Source: a virus
Virus record (IMG/VR): IMGVR_UViG_3300030382_005085
Span: 1 to 30,251 of that record
Length of the DNA stretch: 30,251 bases
Direction: 5' to 3' (one strand)
The notes beneath the pieces were generated by a model. That model saw nothing but the letters and a program-made list of their open reading frames with translations, was not told the origin of the DNA and did not search any database. Shown piece by piece: positions 13,854 to 22,439 of this stretch; position 1 is the stretch's first letter, and every line of letters starts with the position of its first letter. A program made the translations under genes and the position numbers.

Positions 13854-16285
13854 ATAGCAGTACTCGGCATATAATGAACAAAATCACTAGGTGGATTGTT
13901 TTGCATTCCAAGAAATGTAAATTGCAATGGTTTTCCATTTTTATTTTTTACTGGTTTTCCATACATATCAACTCTGTATAAACCATCACCATTTGGAAGA
14001 GTTAACCATTTGCCTTGTTGTATTTCATTAAGCCTCTGATTTTTATGCATAGAATCTTCTTCTTTATTTCCTGTCGGAGCAGTCGTCAAATCTGCATATT
14101 TTTCTAAATTCTTATTAAAAAAGGCTTGTGATAAATGAACAGTGTCCATATTTACTGGATAAGAAGTATTGCCAACTTTAATATTATAAGGAATTCTTAT
14201 GCCATTTTGTGCGCTGTTTTGATACATTCCTTTTAAAACTTGATTTGCTGTATCTTTGATAACATCTGAGTTTGATTTCCAACTCAAAGATTTACTGTTT
14301 TGTATTTTCCAAGCAGCAGTAGTAGCAATAGTATTAATAATTTCAGAAGAATATTGAGTTCCATGTATTCCAGTATTTCCTGAAAATGATCTTATCATTT
14401 GTTGAATGCTAGGCAACGAAGCAACATCTTGAAATGCTTTTGAAGCTGTAGTTCCAATTATTTTATAAAAATTAGGATCTTTACTAGCATCGGCACCAGC
14501 TAATATAGAATTTGCTATAGTAAATGTATCTGGGTTTTTATGAATTGCAGTTGCGATTATATCTTGTTTTTGAAGGCCAGCATGCAATAATGATCTTTGA
14601 ACCATTGGCCAAGAATCGCCAGTATTTTCTTCCGCCGTTTTTAATTGCTCTACTCTCGATGCTCCATCTAATTGATTTAAATGTTGAACTATATTAGCAG
14701 CTGATGCCTTGGTAAATGCAACTTGTTGTTGTGGTGATATATTATTACCATTTTGATCCGATCTCAAATCTGATAAATGACCCTGATAGAAATTTTCCAT
14801 AGAAGGACTTAATCGAGTTTGAAATATAGATACTGGATTACTCAACAAATTAGATGCCATTTGTTGTTGCTTTTGAGAATTCATTGGGTCTGTTGTAGTA
14901 TTATATATTCTGTTTATCTCATCCTTGGTCTTTTGTTGCATCCTAGGACTTTCCATAGCCCATTCAACTGGATCATTATGAGCCCTGTTGAAATTTGTCT
15001 TTAATTTGTTAATTATTATTGACTTAGCTCTTTCTTTTGTAGCTGAATCAGCACCAGGCATATCTAACGATGCACCTGTGATTAATTGATTATATTTTTC
15101 TTGTGCTTGTGCAATTGGCAAATTACTTATTTTATCAGTGTAGCTATACGCAAACATATTTGCGTCAACTTGACTGTGAAATTTAGGATATTCATTAGGT
15201 AAATGTAATGCTACTTGTTGCAACACAGAAGTTGGATATTTTCCATGGCTTGCATCAACCAATGCCGTTGCTTTATCTTGATTTAGTTTTCCTAAATCTA
15301 TTTCCCTAAGTTTAAAAATAGAATTTGCTTGAGCATTTAACTTGTTTTGCAAAATCATTTTATCATTTTGATTGAAAAAACTTGGAGCTGATTTGTCTAA
15401 ATCTTTATTAGCAAAAGGTTCATTTGCAAATTTTCTTATAGCTAAAGCTTGTTCTTGTTGTTCTTGTGGGTTGGTCAATGAATGATAATTTCTTATCATG
15501 CCCTCCATATGACCAAGTATTGTAGCTTCATAAAAACTTTTATTCATAGAATTAATTTGAACAGCAGCTGAAACAGGATTGCCATTTAAATGAGATTGAG
15601 ATTGATTAATTAATGAAATAGCTTGCATATGAGTTTCATGAGCACCTTCTAATCCTTTTTCTCTAATTTCAGGATTTTGGTTGCTTGCTGCTTCGAATGC
15701 TTGTTGACCTGCATTATTTGCTAATGACTTTGCACTTAAACTTAAATTAACATTATTTTGCGCTTCTTCATAAGATGAAACCTTGTCAGCTATTCTAGAG
15801 CCATATGTACTTGCTGATGAGTTATACAATGAGGTTGCATATGTTTTATATTCATCAGGTATGGTTCCCATCATTCCATCGTAATAGCCTTTAATCTGTG
15901 CACTAAACTGAGCAAGATTTCCTGTCTTTGGATCAGATGAAGCTGGGTTATTCATCACGCCTTGATAGATTGCATTTACATGTTCTTGCATTTGTGAGGC
16001 AACCAGAGACTTCTCAACCGGTGCAGCTGCCGCATTATAAATCCTTCCAGCTTCTGTCAAATTAGATATAGGCTCTATCATCTCTCCTTTGGTTGAAGCC
16101 TTTACTGCATCCTTTGCGCCCTTCTTAGCAGCTTCATTATTCAATAATTGATTTGCAAAACCCCAACCCATTTTGGCTAAATTGCCATGAAGATTTGCTT
16201 GTGCTTCATACGCTTGTGCTGTCGACATGTCAGCCGGGGAGACCCTTACTTGTTCATTATCTTGAAAAGATTCATAATCACTCAT
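13850..16285 (-). CDS. Internal virion protein, gp15-like (811 aa)
   Basis: A long, largely helical, Gln/Asn/Ala-rich protein without membrane spans (for example GNLAKMGWGFANQLLNNEAA; SPQQQVAFTKASAANIVQHL). Size and place, between a gp14-like and a gp16-like gene, match T7 gp15 (747 aa), which forms the tube of the ejection machine. The C-terminal part (about 690-800) is more beta/turn-rich (KWLTLPNGDGLYRVDMYGK). The start has only a weak GAG site close to the upstream stop, so coupling to the previous gene is likely. Confidence 0.7.
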   Translation of the reverse strand: MSDYESFQDNEQVRVSPADMSTAQAYEAQANLHGNLAKMGWGFANQLLNNEAAKKGAKDAVKASTKGEMIEPISNLTEAGRIYNAAAAPVEKSLVASQMQEHVNAIYQGVMNNPASSDPKTGNLAQFSAQIKGYYDGMMGTIPDEYKTYATSLYNSSASTYGSRIADKVSSYEEAQNNVNLSLSAKSLANNAGQQAFEAASNQNPEIREKGLEGAHETHMQAISLINQSQSHLNGNPVSAAVQINSMNKSFYEATILGHMEGMIRNYHSLTNPQEQQEQALAIRKFANEPFANKDLDKSAPSFFNQNDKMILQNKLNAQANSIFKLREIDLGKLNQDKATALVDASHGKYPTSVLQQVALHLPNEYPKFHSQVDANMFAYSYTDKISNLPIAQAQEKYNQLITGASLDMPGADSATKERAKSIIINKLKTNFNRAHNDPVEWAMESPRMQQKTKDEINRIYNTTTDPMNSQKQQQMASNLLSNPVSIFQTRLSPSMENFYQGHLSDLRSDQNGNNISPQQQVAFTKASAANIVQHLNQLDGASRVEQLKTAEENTGDSWPMVQRSLLHAGLQKQDIIATAIHKNPDTFTIANSILAGADASKDPNFYKIIGTTASKAFQDVASLPSIQQMIRSFSGNTGIHGTQYSSEIINTIATTAAWKIQNSKSLSWKSNSDVIKDTANQVLKGMYQNSAQNGIRIPYNIKVGNTSYPVNMDTVHLSQAFFNKNLEKYADLTTAPTGNKEEDSMHKNQRLNEIQQGKWLTLPNGDGLYRVDMYGKPVKNKNGKPLQFTFLGMQNNPPSDFVHYMPSTAI

Positions 16286-16290
16286 AGTCT

Positions 16291-16881
16291 TTACTCATAC
16301 ATGTTTTGAGAACTTCTTAACCAATTAGAGTAAGCATCTCCAGGGTTATTCAGCGTGTTCCAGGTTTTATCCATTTCGTGGTCATATTCATTTTCATTCA
16401 TTCCTTGAGCTTGACCAACTCCACTTGTCTTTGGAGCTTGTCCAACTTGAGATGCGGAATAACCCATTCTAGCAGCACTGCTTATCATACCTAAATAATT
16501 TCCCCATTTCTGGGCATTACGTTCGCTTCTTCCCGCTGCAATTTTTGAATTGATATCACTTTCTTCCGCTTGCAAGTTTAGATTACCCACTTTAGTAGCT
16601 CTTGCAAAATTGTTATATGATTCATCAGATAATGCAGTAAATGTTCCAGAACTTAATGCCATTCCTTTACTAGCTGCAGTTGCTTCTTGCTGAGATTGTA
16701 TTTGCATTAATTTGTTATCACGAGATATTTGTTGCTCTGAGGCTGCAATTTTTTCTTGTGTCATTTGCCTTTTTAAAGCTTGCTCTTGTGCTTGCTGAGC
16801 TTCTTCTTGAGCTTGTTCTTGTTGCATGCCTTCCATTAATGATGCCCCGGCGGCAATGCCCATTAATACTGCTGCTCCCAT
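16291..16881 (-). CDS. Internal virion protein, gp14-like (196 aa)
   Basis: The N-terminus is a hydrophobic Gly/Ala segment (AAVLMGIAAGASLMEGM), then a long Gln/Glu/Ala coiled coil (QEQAQEEAQQAQEQALKRQM). Then comes a conserved-looking SKGMALSSGTF segment and a C-terminal helix region with AARMGYSASQVG. T7 gp14 has the same length and the same position after the tail-nozzle gene; it forms the outer-membrane pore of the ejection apparatus. GGAG precedes the ATG by six bases. The Gln-rich coding sequence makes long mirror ORFs in other frames, which I ignored. Confidence 0.75.
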   Translation of the reverse strand: MGAAVLMGIAAGASLMEGMQQEQAQEEAQQAQEQALKRQMTQEKIAASEQQISRDNKLMQIQSQQEATAASKGMALSSGTFTALSDESYNNFARATKVGNLNLQAEESDINSKIAAGRSERNAQKWGNYLGMISSAARMGYSASQVGQAPKTSGVGQAQGMNENEYDHEMDKTWNTLNNPGDAYSNWLRSSQNMYE

Positions 16882-16890
16882 AATATTCTC

Positions 16891-18975
16891 CTATGCTGTC
16901 AATACAACAGATATGCCTAAAATTGTACATGGCAATGGATATTCCATTTTGATTTCTGCATATGCAGTACGAGTCCATCCTCTTTTAATTGTTGGTGTCA
17001 TAAATATTCCATCATCAGGTTCAGCTGGTTGGTCTAACACTATTCCTCCTGAACTTCCACTGCTTGAAAAATTATCTACAGGAACAGAAACATCATTAAT
17101 TTTAAATGAATATGAATCAACATATTGAACATATACTTTAGAAATAGTTTTTTTGGTATATAGCGTGTCACCGGTTTCCGCTGTAATATGTGCTGGCATA
17201 GTCTTTATATTATATTCATATCCTAATCCTATATAATACGTCCCAGTTTTAGGTATGTCTACTATTATATCACCTGATGCTGACATTTGAAAACTTCCAA
17301 TAAATGTTGCCTCCGGCCTTTGTGAAGACGTTCCAACGTCAGTTATGACTTGTACTGTTCTTCCATGAAACTGTGTACTACTAGCGAATGAGAGAGTTTG
17401 AACTCCAGTTGAAGATACAACTTTAGTTTCATATGAGTCCATGCATACTTTCCAATCCATTTTTTCCAAAAAATGTTGACTTGCTGATCCCCTGGTCGTA
17501 ATAAAATATACATCATCTTCTACAACACAAACATTATTCCAATAGTCATCAAATGAAGATGAGTCAGTCGATTTGCCTTCATATGTTTTTGTGCTAGCCC
17601 AAGCAGATACATTTTGCTCAGCTAAAGTTTGATAGGTAACCAGGCTACCACCATTTGTATCCCTATCACCATTAACCATCAAAAGAAGATTAGAGTCATA
17701 AGCATCGTTGATTGTATATGAAGACATATCAATAGGGTTATTAATTAGATGAGTGCTCATTACTGATACATCAGTTGATATATAAGATTGTCCATCTGCT
17801 CCATAAGTATAAGCCATAATGGCTTTGCCACCACGCTTAACATACAAACTTGAATTGTCTAATATTACCGGTGTTGTTGAAGTAGAACCATTCGATGTCT
17901 GTCTTCTTACAGCTACTGTTTGTGGCGTTAACCCTTCATTGCTCCATATTGGAGATGCAGATTCCCCAGTGCTAGTAAATACTTGCAATGATCGACCTGA
18001 TACTATATTTATAATATTGTCCGATTCTCCTGATGCAATTGTATATTCAATTCCATCTGATGCTAAAGCTTGACCTGGGCTAAAATCTCTATAATCACTT
18101 ATTGCACTCATAAATATTGATTGCGGCACACTATTACCGCCTGCAAAAATTAATCTGTTTTCATAAAAAGTTACACATTCTGGCCAACCTCTCGTAGTAT
18201 TGTATGCAGTTTCTTTTACTACGACCTGTGTTCCGATATTGGCTAATTCCCCAAATGCCGTATGTATTCTTACACGAACTTGTGTTGTAGATACATATGC
18301 TACTATTGTTGCAGTTCCTATTTGCACTGACGTTGTTGGGCCTAATGCAGTAAACGTTCCACCTACAAAATCTGCACTAAATGCAAATGATGATGTTCCA
18401 GATATTGTCAATGTTGGACAAGCACTATCGAGGGTAGATGGAGGTGTGATAGCTTTATCTGATAATGTAAATGTATTGGCATCATATGAATTGTCGTATA
18501 AATATACAGGAGCGTTTTTAAACGTAAACGTGGCCCCTGTTACTGAACCACCTGAATATGTTAGTTGAAATGGTTGTGCTGATGCTGCTGCCAATATTAT
18601 TTCATTTTGTTGCTGCGCAGATTTTACAAGTTTTCCTTCTACCGAAGCTGCTGAAAATGGGTTTGCAAATGATGTTATAGTTGATGTGGCTATATCTATA
18701 ACACTTATTCCATTTGCACTAACATTACCTACTATGACTAAAAAATGTTTATCTGCAGTTTTCCAAGGAAACATTTGGAAATGATCTGCACTCGCTGGTA
18801 ATGCTAATCCTGTGTTCTGTGTTCCAAACCTAGATCGTACTGCACCACCTGGGAGCACAACCCAGTTTTCCAATGTTGCAGCTGCTTTATTGTAAAAAGT
18901 TAAATCCGATCTAGCAAATAAAGTTTTATCGATTTCGCCATGTGTAAAATCATGATTAGATACAATATACGCCAT
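16891..18975 (-). CDS. Tail tubular protein B (tail nozzle, gp12-like)
   Basis: 694 aa. The N-terminus DFTHGEIDKTLFARSDLTFY followed by AAATLENWVVLPGGAVRSRFG is characteristic of podovirus tail nozzle proteins. Other typical stretches are GWPECVTFYENRLIFAGG and SDYRDFSPGQALASDGIEYT, which lead into the ASGESDNIINIV region near residue 315. The rest is beta-rich. It forms the lower part of the short tail through which DNA and ejection proteins pass. It is preceded by the tail tube A gene and followed by the gp14-like gene, as in T7. T7 gp12 is 794 aa. Confidence 0.88.
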   Translation of the reverse strand: MAYIVSNHDFTHGEIDKTLFARSDLTFYNKAAATLENWVVLPGGAVRSRFGTQNTGLALPASADHFQMFPWKTADKHFLVIVGNVSANGISVIDIATSTITSFANPFSAASVEGKLVKSAQQQNEIILAAASAQPFQLTYSGGSVTGATFTFKNAPVYLYDNSYDANTFTLSDKAITPPSTLDSACPTLTISGTSSFAFSADFVGGTFTALGPTTSVQIGTATIVAYVSTTQVRVRIHTAFGELANIGTQVVVKETAYNTTRGWPECVTFYENRLIFAGGNSVPQSIFMSAISDYRDFSPGQALASDGIEYTIASGESDNIINIVSGRSLQVFTSTGESASPIWSNEGLTPQTVAVRRQTSNGSTSTTPVILDNSSLYVKRGGKAIMAYTYGADGQSYISTDVSVMSTHLINNPIDMSSYTINDAYDSNLLLMVNGDRDTNGGSLVTYQTLAEQNVSAWASTKTYEGKSTDSSSFDDYWNNVCVVEDDVYFITTRGSASQHFLEKMDWKVCMDSYETKVVSSTGVQTLSFASSTQFHGRTVQVITDVGTSSQRPEATFIGSFQMSASGDIIVDIPKTGTYYIGLGYEYNIKTMPAHITAETGDTLYTKKTISKVYVQYVDSYSFKINDVSVPVDNFSSSGSSGGIVLDQPAEPDDGIFMTPTIKRGWTRTAYAEIKMEYPLPCTILGISVVLTA

Positions 18976-18984
18976 TTAACTTCC

Positions 18985-19548
18985 TTAAACAAAATGCCTT
19001 GACCATAACCTTTGATCTTGAATTACTTCATTTGGCTGGGCAGTTGAATCTCTGTTTTGTGCACTTACTTTTTGTACCATAGACTTTTGTTCCCAATATT
19101 CTGATATTTGTAAGTTTTCTGTTACTAACATTGCGCTTTCAGCTGCCAATACATAGCTCATTAATTTTGAGAAATATGGAGGAAACAACCCTTCGCTTAC
19201 ATTTGCTATGTATCCCCATTTAAATGGAGGATTTATATTTGTCCATACAATTCGGTCAGTTACTATCGTGTAATTGGCCCATGGGTAGGATTGGTATGCT
19301 TGAATATAGTCTCCAGGCAATTGATATGCATAATTCCATCTAGGGTCTTCTGGAGTACTTGTATCTTGAATTAGTTCTGCCCATTTTAATGCAAAGCGCC
19401 ATGGATGGCTTGCCAGTACATCTGGGAGTTGTTGATCATATATAGATGACATTGCTTGAACAACAGTGTTACTCAAATCTAATGTGTTAACTGGAGGATT
19501 GCCCAAATAAGCTAATGAATAATTAATTATTTCTAATTTAGTTGCCAT
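18985..19548 (-). CDS. Tail tubular protein A (gp11-like)
   Basis: 187 aa, close to T7 gp11 (196 aa). Family-typical features are the N-terminal INYSLAYLGNPPVNTLD, the helix VVQAMSSIYDQQLPDVLASH, then PWRFALKWAEL and NYAYQLPGDYIQAYQS. It forms the ring joining portal and nozzle. The gene starts just after a strong intrinsic terminator with the T tract running into its AGGAGGA ribosome site, so its expression must come from readthrough of that terminator or from a promoter I could not identify. Confidence 0.87.
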   Translation of the reverse strand: MATKLEIINYSLAYLGNPPVNTLDLSNTVVQAMSSIYDQQLPDVLASHPWRFALKWAELIQDTSTPEDPRWNYAYQLPGDYIQAYQSYPWANYTIVTDRIVWTNINPPFKWGYIANVSEGLFPPYFSKLMSYVLAAESAMLVTENLQISEYWEQKSMVQKVSAQNRDSTAQPNEVIQDQRLWSRHFV

Positions 19549-19559
19549 ATGTTCCTCCT

Positions 19560-19589
19560 AAAAAAAAAGGGGCAGAATAAACCGCCCCC
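19560..19589 (-). terminator. Strong intrinsic terminator between head and tail genes
   Basis: On the minus strand the sequence reads GGGGCGG, a six-base loop, then CTGCCCC followed by nine T. The stem is seven pairs including one G-T. It lies between the capsid/head-fibre genes and tail tube A, exactly where T7 has its terminator after the capsid gene, and would give more capsid than tail mRNA. Confidence 0.9.
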
Positions 19590-19603
19590 TATAATTAACA
19601 TTC

Positions 19604-20353
19604 CTATGGACGAAATACAGAAATGTTAAGCTTAGTTGAAGATGTTGGATCAGTAGAAAAGATAACTCTTACTTTTCCTGATATCGTGCGGGCTTGTAAT
19701 AGAATATTACCGCCTGAACTTCCATCTGTATTGACAGTAACCTGACACACGTCTGTCGCTAAAACACCGCTGACAGTGATGTCTTCTTGAACAGCGCCTC
19801 CAGCAGTATTAGTGATAGAGTTGTGTATCGGAAGTACACCTGTCGCCATTTTAGCTGCCGTTAGTTCACCATCCTTTACAGATGCTGCCAGAACTGAATC
19901 TGCTGCCAATTTAGCTGCTGTTACATTAGCATCTTTAATTGATGCTGTAAGAACAGAATCAGCTGCCAATTTAGCATCTGTCACTGCAGCAGCAGCAAGT
20001 TTACCAGTAGTTACTGCCAAATCAGCTATTTTGGCACTTGTTACGGCCAAGTCTTTGATGTCAGCGGTATCAACTGAAGCCGGAGGTAACGTCTCCGTGA
20101 TTTCCTCTATATCGACACCAGTACTAAGACTTTGAGTAACCATAGCAAGTACCAAAGTAGCATCTGTTGCAGTAAATGAGATCATAGATCCCTTGCTTAG
20201 ATTTGCAGATTGGTCTAGAAAATAATCACTAGCCAAAATTGTTGCTTTAGTATCTCCTGCTGCATTTCCATTATAGCCAAAATTTGCTGCTACTTGACCA
20301 CCGTCAAATTGACCGGCTGAAACTCTAACGAACTTTTGTGTATTGAAAGCCAT
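19604..20353 (-). CDS. Head fibre or decoration protein with repeats (249 aa)
   Basis: Three parts: an N-terminal globular domain (1-85, VRVSAGQFDGGQVAANFGYN), a run of short repeats (about 95-175) of the type VTxAKLAADSVLxASIKD, and a C-terminal beta domain (175-249). Such repeats are seen in trimeric phage fibres and spikes. The gene is immediately downstream of the capsid gene and upstream of the terminator, so it is co-expressed with capsid and is likely to be abundant; a capsid-surface fibre is the best guess. DNA of the repeats is itself partly repeated. Confidence 0.6.
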   Translation of the reverse strand: MAFNTQKFVRVSAGQFDGGQVAANFGYNGNAAGDTKATILASDYFLDQSANLSKGSMISFTATDATLVLAMVTQSLSTGVDIEEITETLPPASVDTADIKDLAVTSAKIADLAVTTGKLAAAAVTDAKLAADSVLTASIKDANVTAAKLAADSVLAASVKDGELTAAKMATGVLPIHNSITNTAGGAVQEDITVSGVLATDVCQVTVNTDGSSGGNILLQARTISGKVRVIFSTDPTSSTKLNISVFRP

Positions 20354-20364
20354 GCTTGTTCTCC

Positions 20365-21204
20365 TTAAGCTGTTTCGTCACATTTGATTTCTACAATACC
20401 TTTAGGCAGCAATGCTGATGCACCCAAACGCATTCTTGAAATTGTTAACCATGATTGATGCGCTGCGCTCCATTCAATTTCAGTAGTTGGTGTAATTGAA
20501 TAAGCACGACCAAGTGCACTTTTTTGCCAAGCAAAACATGATCGGATGTTTCCAGCTTTTGGAACTCCACCTTCAGCACGAGTGCCCAAAGTAACAACTT
20601 TAAAGCCCATGAATGTGTCTATTTGACCATTCATAAGAACACGGTTGTTGACATACAATGTGTTAGTTGCTGAATCTTCAGCCATTAAGGCCTGGATTTG
20701 ACTTGGTGTGGCAATCAAAACACGATCATCAGGATCAACATTTTGCTCATCTAAGATTGCTGATGCTTCAACAACTTTTGCTACTGACATATTTGTTCCG
20801 CCATCAGCAATGACATTTGCTGCGGGAAGAGTAGCAGCATCTAATGCCGCAATGACAGTTTGATCTTCACGTCGACCAGCTGCTTTAGCATGAGTTTGAC
20901 CAAGATTGCTTAGAACATCAATTTGAAGCTCAGCTTGTTGATAAATATCGACTGGCAGGTTAAAAACCCAATTGTCAAATGTGGTTGTGATTTGTTCGTA
21001 ATCTAAATCAGATACAGGAACCAAGGATTGAAATGCACCACGTGCGACCATAAGGCCTTCGCCTTGGATTGGCCATTTGTATGCATCACCTACGGCATTA
21101 AAAACACTTTGTGTTGTATCACCAAGATATGCGGCACCTTGATATACATTTGTAAAATTATCATGAAATTGCTGAATAGCAACATTACTTAAACTAGAAG
21201 GCAT
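20365..21204 (-). CDS. Major capsid protein
   Basis: 279 aa HK97-fold-type capsid protein of short-tailed phages. Typical stretches: QFHDNFTNVYQGAAYLGDTT at the N-terminus, GEGLMVARGAFQSLVPVSDL, the spine-helix region INVLSNLG-type (QAELQIDVLSNLGQTHAKAA, GRREDQTVIAALDAA), and DPDDRVLIATPSQIQALMAE followed by FMGFKVVTLGTR. The end, SRMRLGASALLPKGIVEIKC, is also typical of the group. It is shorter than T7 gp10A (344 aa). It lies downstream of the scaffold gene and is preceded by an unusual 190-bp leader with stem-loops. Ribosome site GGAG. Confidence 0.9.
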   Translation of the reverse strand: MPSSLSNVAIQQFHDNFTNVYQGAAYLGDTTQSVFNAVGDAYKWPIQGEGLMVARGAFQSLVPVSDLDYEQITTTFDNWVFNLPVDIYQQAELQIDVLSNLGQTHAKAAGRREDQTVIAALDAATLPAANVIADGGTNMSVAKVVEASAILDEQNVDPDDRVLIATPSQIQALMAEDSATNTLYVNNRVLMNGQIDTFMGFKVVTLGTRAEGGVPKAGNIRSCFAWQKSALGRAYSITPTTEIEWSAAHQSWLTISRMRLGASALLPKGIVEIKCDETA

Positions 21205-21266
21205 TGTAGTTCTCCAAAAAAATTAATTGATTTTCAGCCAATCTAATTTTGAAGGTGCAAATGCTT

Positions 21267-21314
21267 GTCTTCTTATAAGATGACCTCAGTTAAGAGGTTG
21301 CCCTAAAATAAGGG
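21267..21314 (-). promoter_or_regulatory. Structured leader upstream of the capsid gene
   Basis: Within the capsid leader are two tandem stem-loops, CCCT/AGGG (21301-21314, six-base loop) and ACCTC/GAGGT (21283-21298, six-base loop). A palindrome GTCTTCTTATAAGATGAC (21267-21284) abuts them. None has a following T tract, so they look like mRNA stabilising, processing or binding sites rather than terminators. Confidence 0.45.
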
Positions 21315-21344
21315 TCCGTAATTAACAACCTACATTATTAGTTC

Positions 21345-21359
21345 ATAGTTGTCAACTAT
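21345..21359. promoter_or_regulatory. Perfect 7+1+7 palindrome, candidate operator
   Basis: ATAGTTG-T-CAACTAT. It contains the plus-strand -35 box TTGTCA and, on the minus strand, TTGACA, so a protein bound here would block the promoter of the small membrane gene and perhaps one for the capsid gene. Confidence 0.5.
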
Positions 21360-21377
21360 ATTTTTTTGTTATATAAT
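21349..21377 (+). promoter_or_regulatory. Near-consensus sigma70 promoter of the micro-membrane gene
   Basis: TTGTCA at 21349-21354, 17-base spacer, TATAAT at 21372-21377. Transcription would start about ten bases before the GGAGG ribosome site at 21387. It is the best promoter match in the window. Confidence 0.8.
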
Positions 21378-21396
21378 ATTTTTTTTGGAGGTAGCT

Positions 21397-21543
21397 ATGT
21401 TATTGAATTTTTTTATTTATTTTAATATTTTGATATTAACACTAATTCTTGGGGTTTTCTTTTTTATAATTTCTACGGTGCTGTATTCATTTTGGGAAAG
21501 CTACAAATTTGAAAACAACACCGTAGATAAAAATAAAAATTAA
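21397..21543 (+). CDS. Single-span micro-membrane protein (48 aa), moron-like
   Basis: MLLNFFIYFNILILTLILGV begins a strongly hydrophobic segment (residues 2-31), followed by a hydrophilic tail ending VDKNKN. I chose this ATG because GGAGG precedes it by five bases; an in-frame TTG further upstream lies inside the -35 box and is rejected. The gene is on the plus strand within the minus-strand head-gene block, has its own sigma70 promoter and possible operator, and its stop overlaps that of scaffold by four bases. This independent, oppositely transcribed arrangement is typical of morons such as superinfection-exclusion genes (inference). No family recognised. Confidence 0.7.
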   Translation: MLLNFFIYFNILILTLILGVFFFIISTVLYSFWESYKFENNTVDKNKN

Positions 21544-22439
21544 TAAGATCTATTTCCTGGAAACATTTTAGCATATTCTTGGTCTAATGCTTTTTGAGCA
21601 CTTGCACGGGCTGGTCCAGACATTTTTTGAACTTCTGCTAATTTTGTTCTTAATGAATTATGATCATTGTATGTTACTTCACCAGGAGTTGCTGGTATAG
21701 ATGATGGATTAGAAGAATTTACCATATCAATAAATGTTTTTAATCCATTAGCAGTTGTGATTCCATCTAATACATCGTTTAAGCCTTCTTCACTGACACC
21801 AGGCATATTGGCTGCCATGTTTACTGCTTGTACAAATTGCTCTCTATTTGCCTCGCCAAATTCTGCAAGTTGTACATCTACATTTTCATTAACAGCATTT
21901 ATTACTGCTTCTGCACTTTCTTGTGTTGCTTGATGATTTGCCATCTGAGACAGGCTAAGCAACTCTGTAAATGTTTCTTGATTCATGTTATTGCTTTTAG
22001 CGAGCTCAGCAAATTTTGCAATTGTCGGGTCATCACTATTAAGTTCAATGCCAACTTCAGATGCAGCTTCAGTCAAGCCTAGATCATAATCACCATCGGG
22101 TGCGCCACTAAATCCGCCTAATGATTTTTGATGATGAGCTTGAAGCTTAGCATATCCTTCAGCCTGTGCCTCAACTGTTTTGAAAGTTCCTGGCTTAAAC
22201 CATTCAGGTGCCTCACCTTGTCCTTCTACACCTTCAGATAAATACCATTTGCCTTCTGTTGAAACTGGCGCATCTGCTGTATCTGCTGTATCTGCTGTAT
22301 TGCTTGTTGATGATTCTCTGGAAAATGTTGCTACCTGACCTGTATCCACATTACTTTGCGTTTGTGGTGTTGTGTCAACACTAGCTGTTGCCGTTGCTTC
22401 TCCAGTTGCTACACTGGCTTCTCCTGTTCCTTCATTCAT
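21540..22439 (-). CDS. Scaffolding protein
   Basis: 299 aa, acidic, with a disordered Thr/Ala/Ser-rich N-terminus (residues 1-60), a segment WYLSEGVEGQGEAPEWFKPG followed by FKTVEAQAEGYAKLQ typical of phage scaffolds, helical middle parts, and a C-terminus with SGPARASAQKALDQEYAKMF. Scaffolds guide capsid assembly and leave the prohead. Between portal and capsid genes as expected. A 9-bp DNA repeat in the N-terminal part encodes TAD three times. Start overlaps the previous stop (TAATG) behind GGAGG. Confidence 0.85.
   Translation of the reverse strand: MNEGTGEASVATGEATATASVDTTPQTQSNVDTGQVATFSRESSTSNTADTADTADAPVSTEGKWYLSEGVEGQGEAPEWFKPGTFKTVEAQAEGYAKLQAHHQKSLGGFSGAPDGDYDLGLTEAASEVGIELNSDDPTIAKFAELAKSNNMNQETFTELLSLSQMANHQATQESAEAVINAVNENVDVQLAEFGEANREQFVQAVNMAANMPGVSEEGLNDVLDGITTANGLKTFIDMVNSSNPSSIPATPGEVTYNDHNSLRTKLAEVQKMSGPARASAQKALDQEYAKMFPGNRSY

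Noticed and set aside
16718-16978. Open frame of 86 codons opposite in phase to the gp14-like gene
   Set aside because: It is a by-product of the Gln/Ala-rich coding sequence and straddles the end of the tail nozzle gene.
19812-20135. Plus-strand open frame of 107 codons in the head fibre gene
   Set aside because: Mirror of the repeated coding sequence on the minus strand; no ribosome site and composition reflects the repeats.
21349-21396. TTG start extending the 48-aa membrane protein by 16 residues
   Set aside because: The TTG lies in the -35 box and the extension would cover the -10 box; the ATG at 21397 has an ideal ribosome site.
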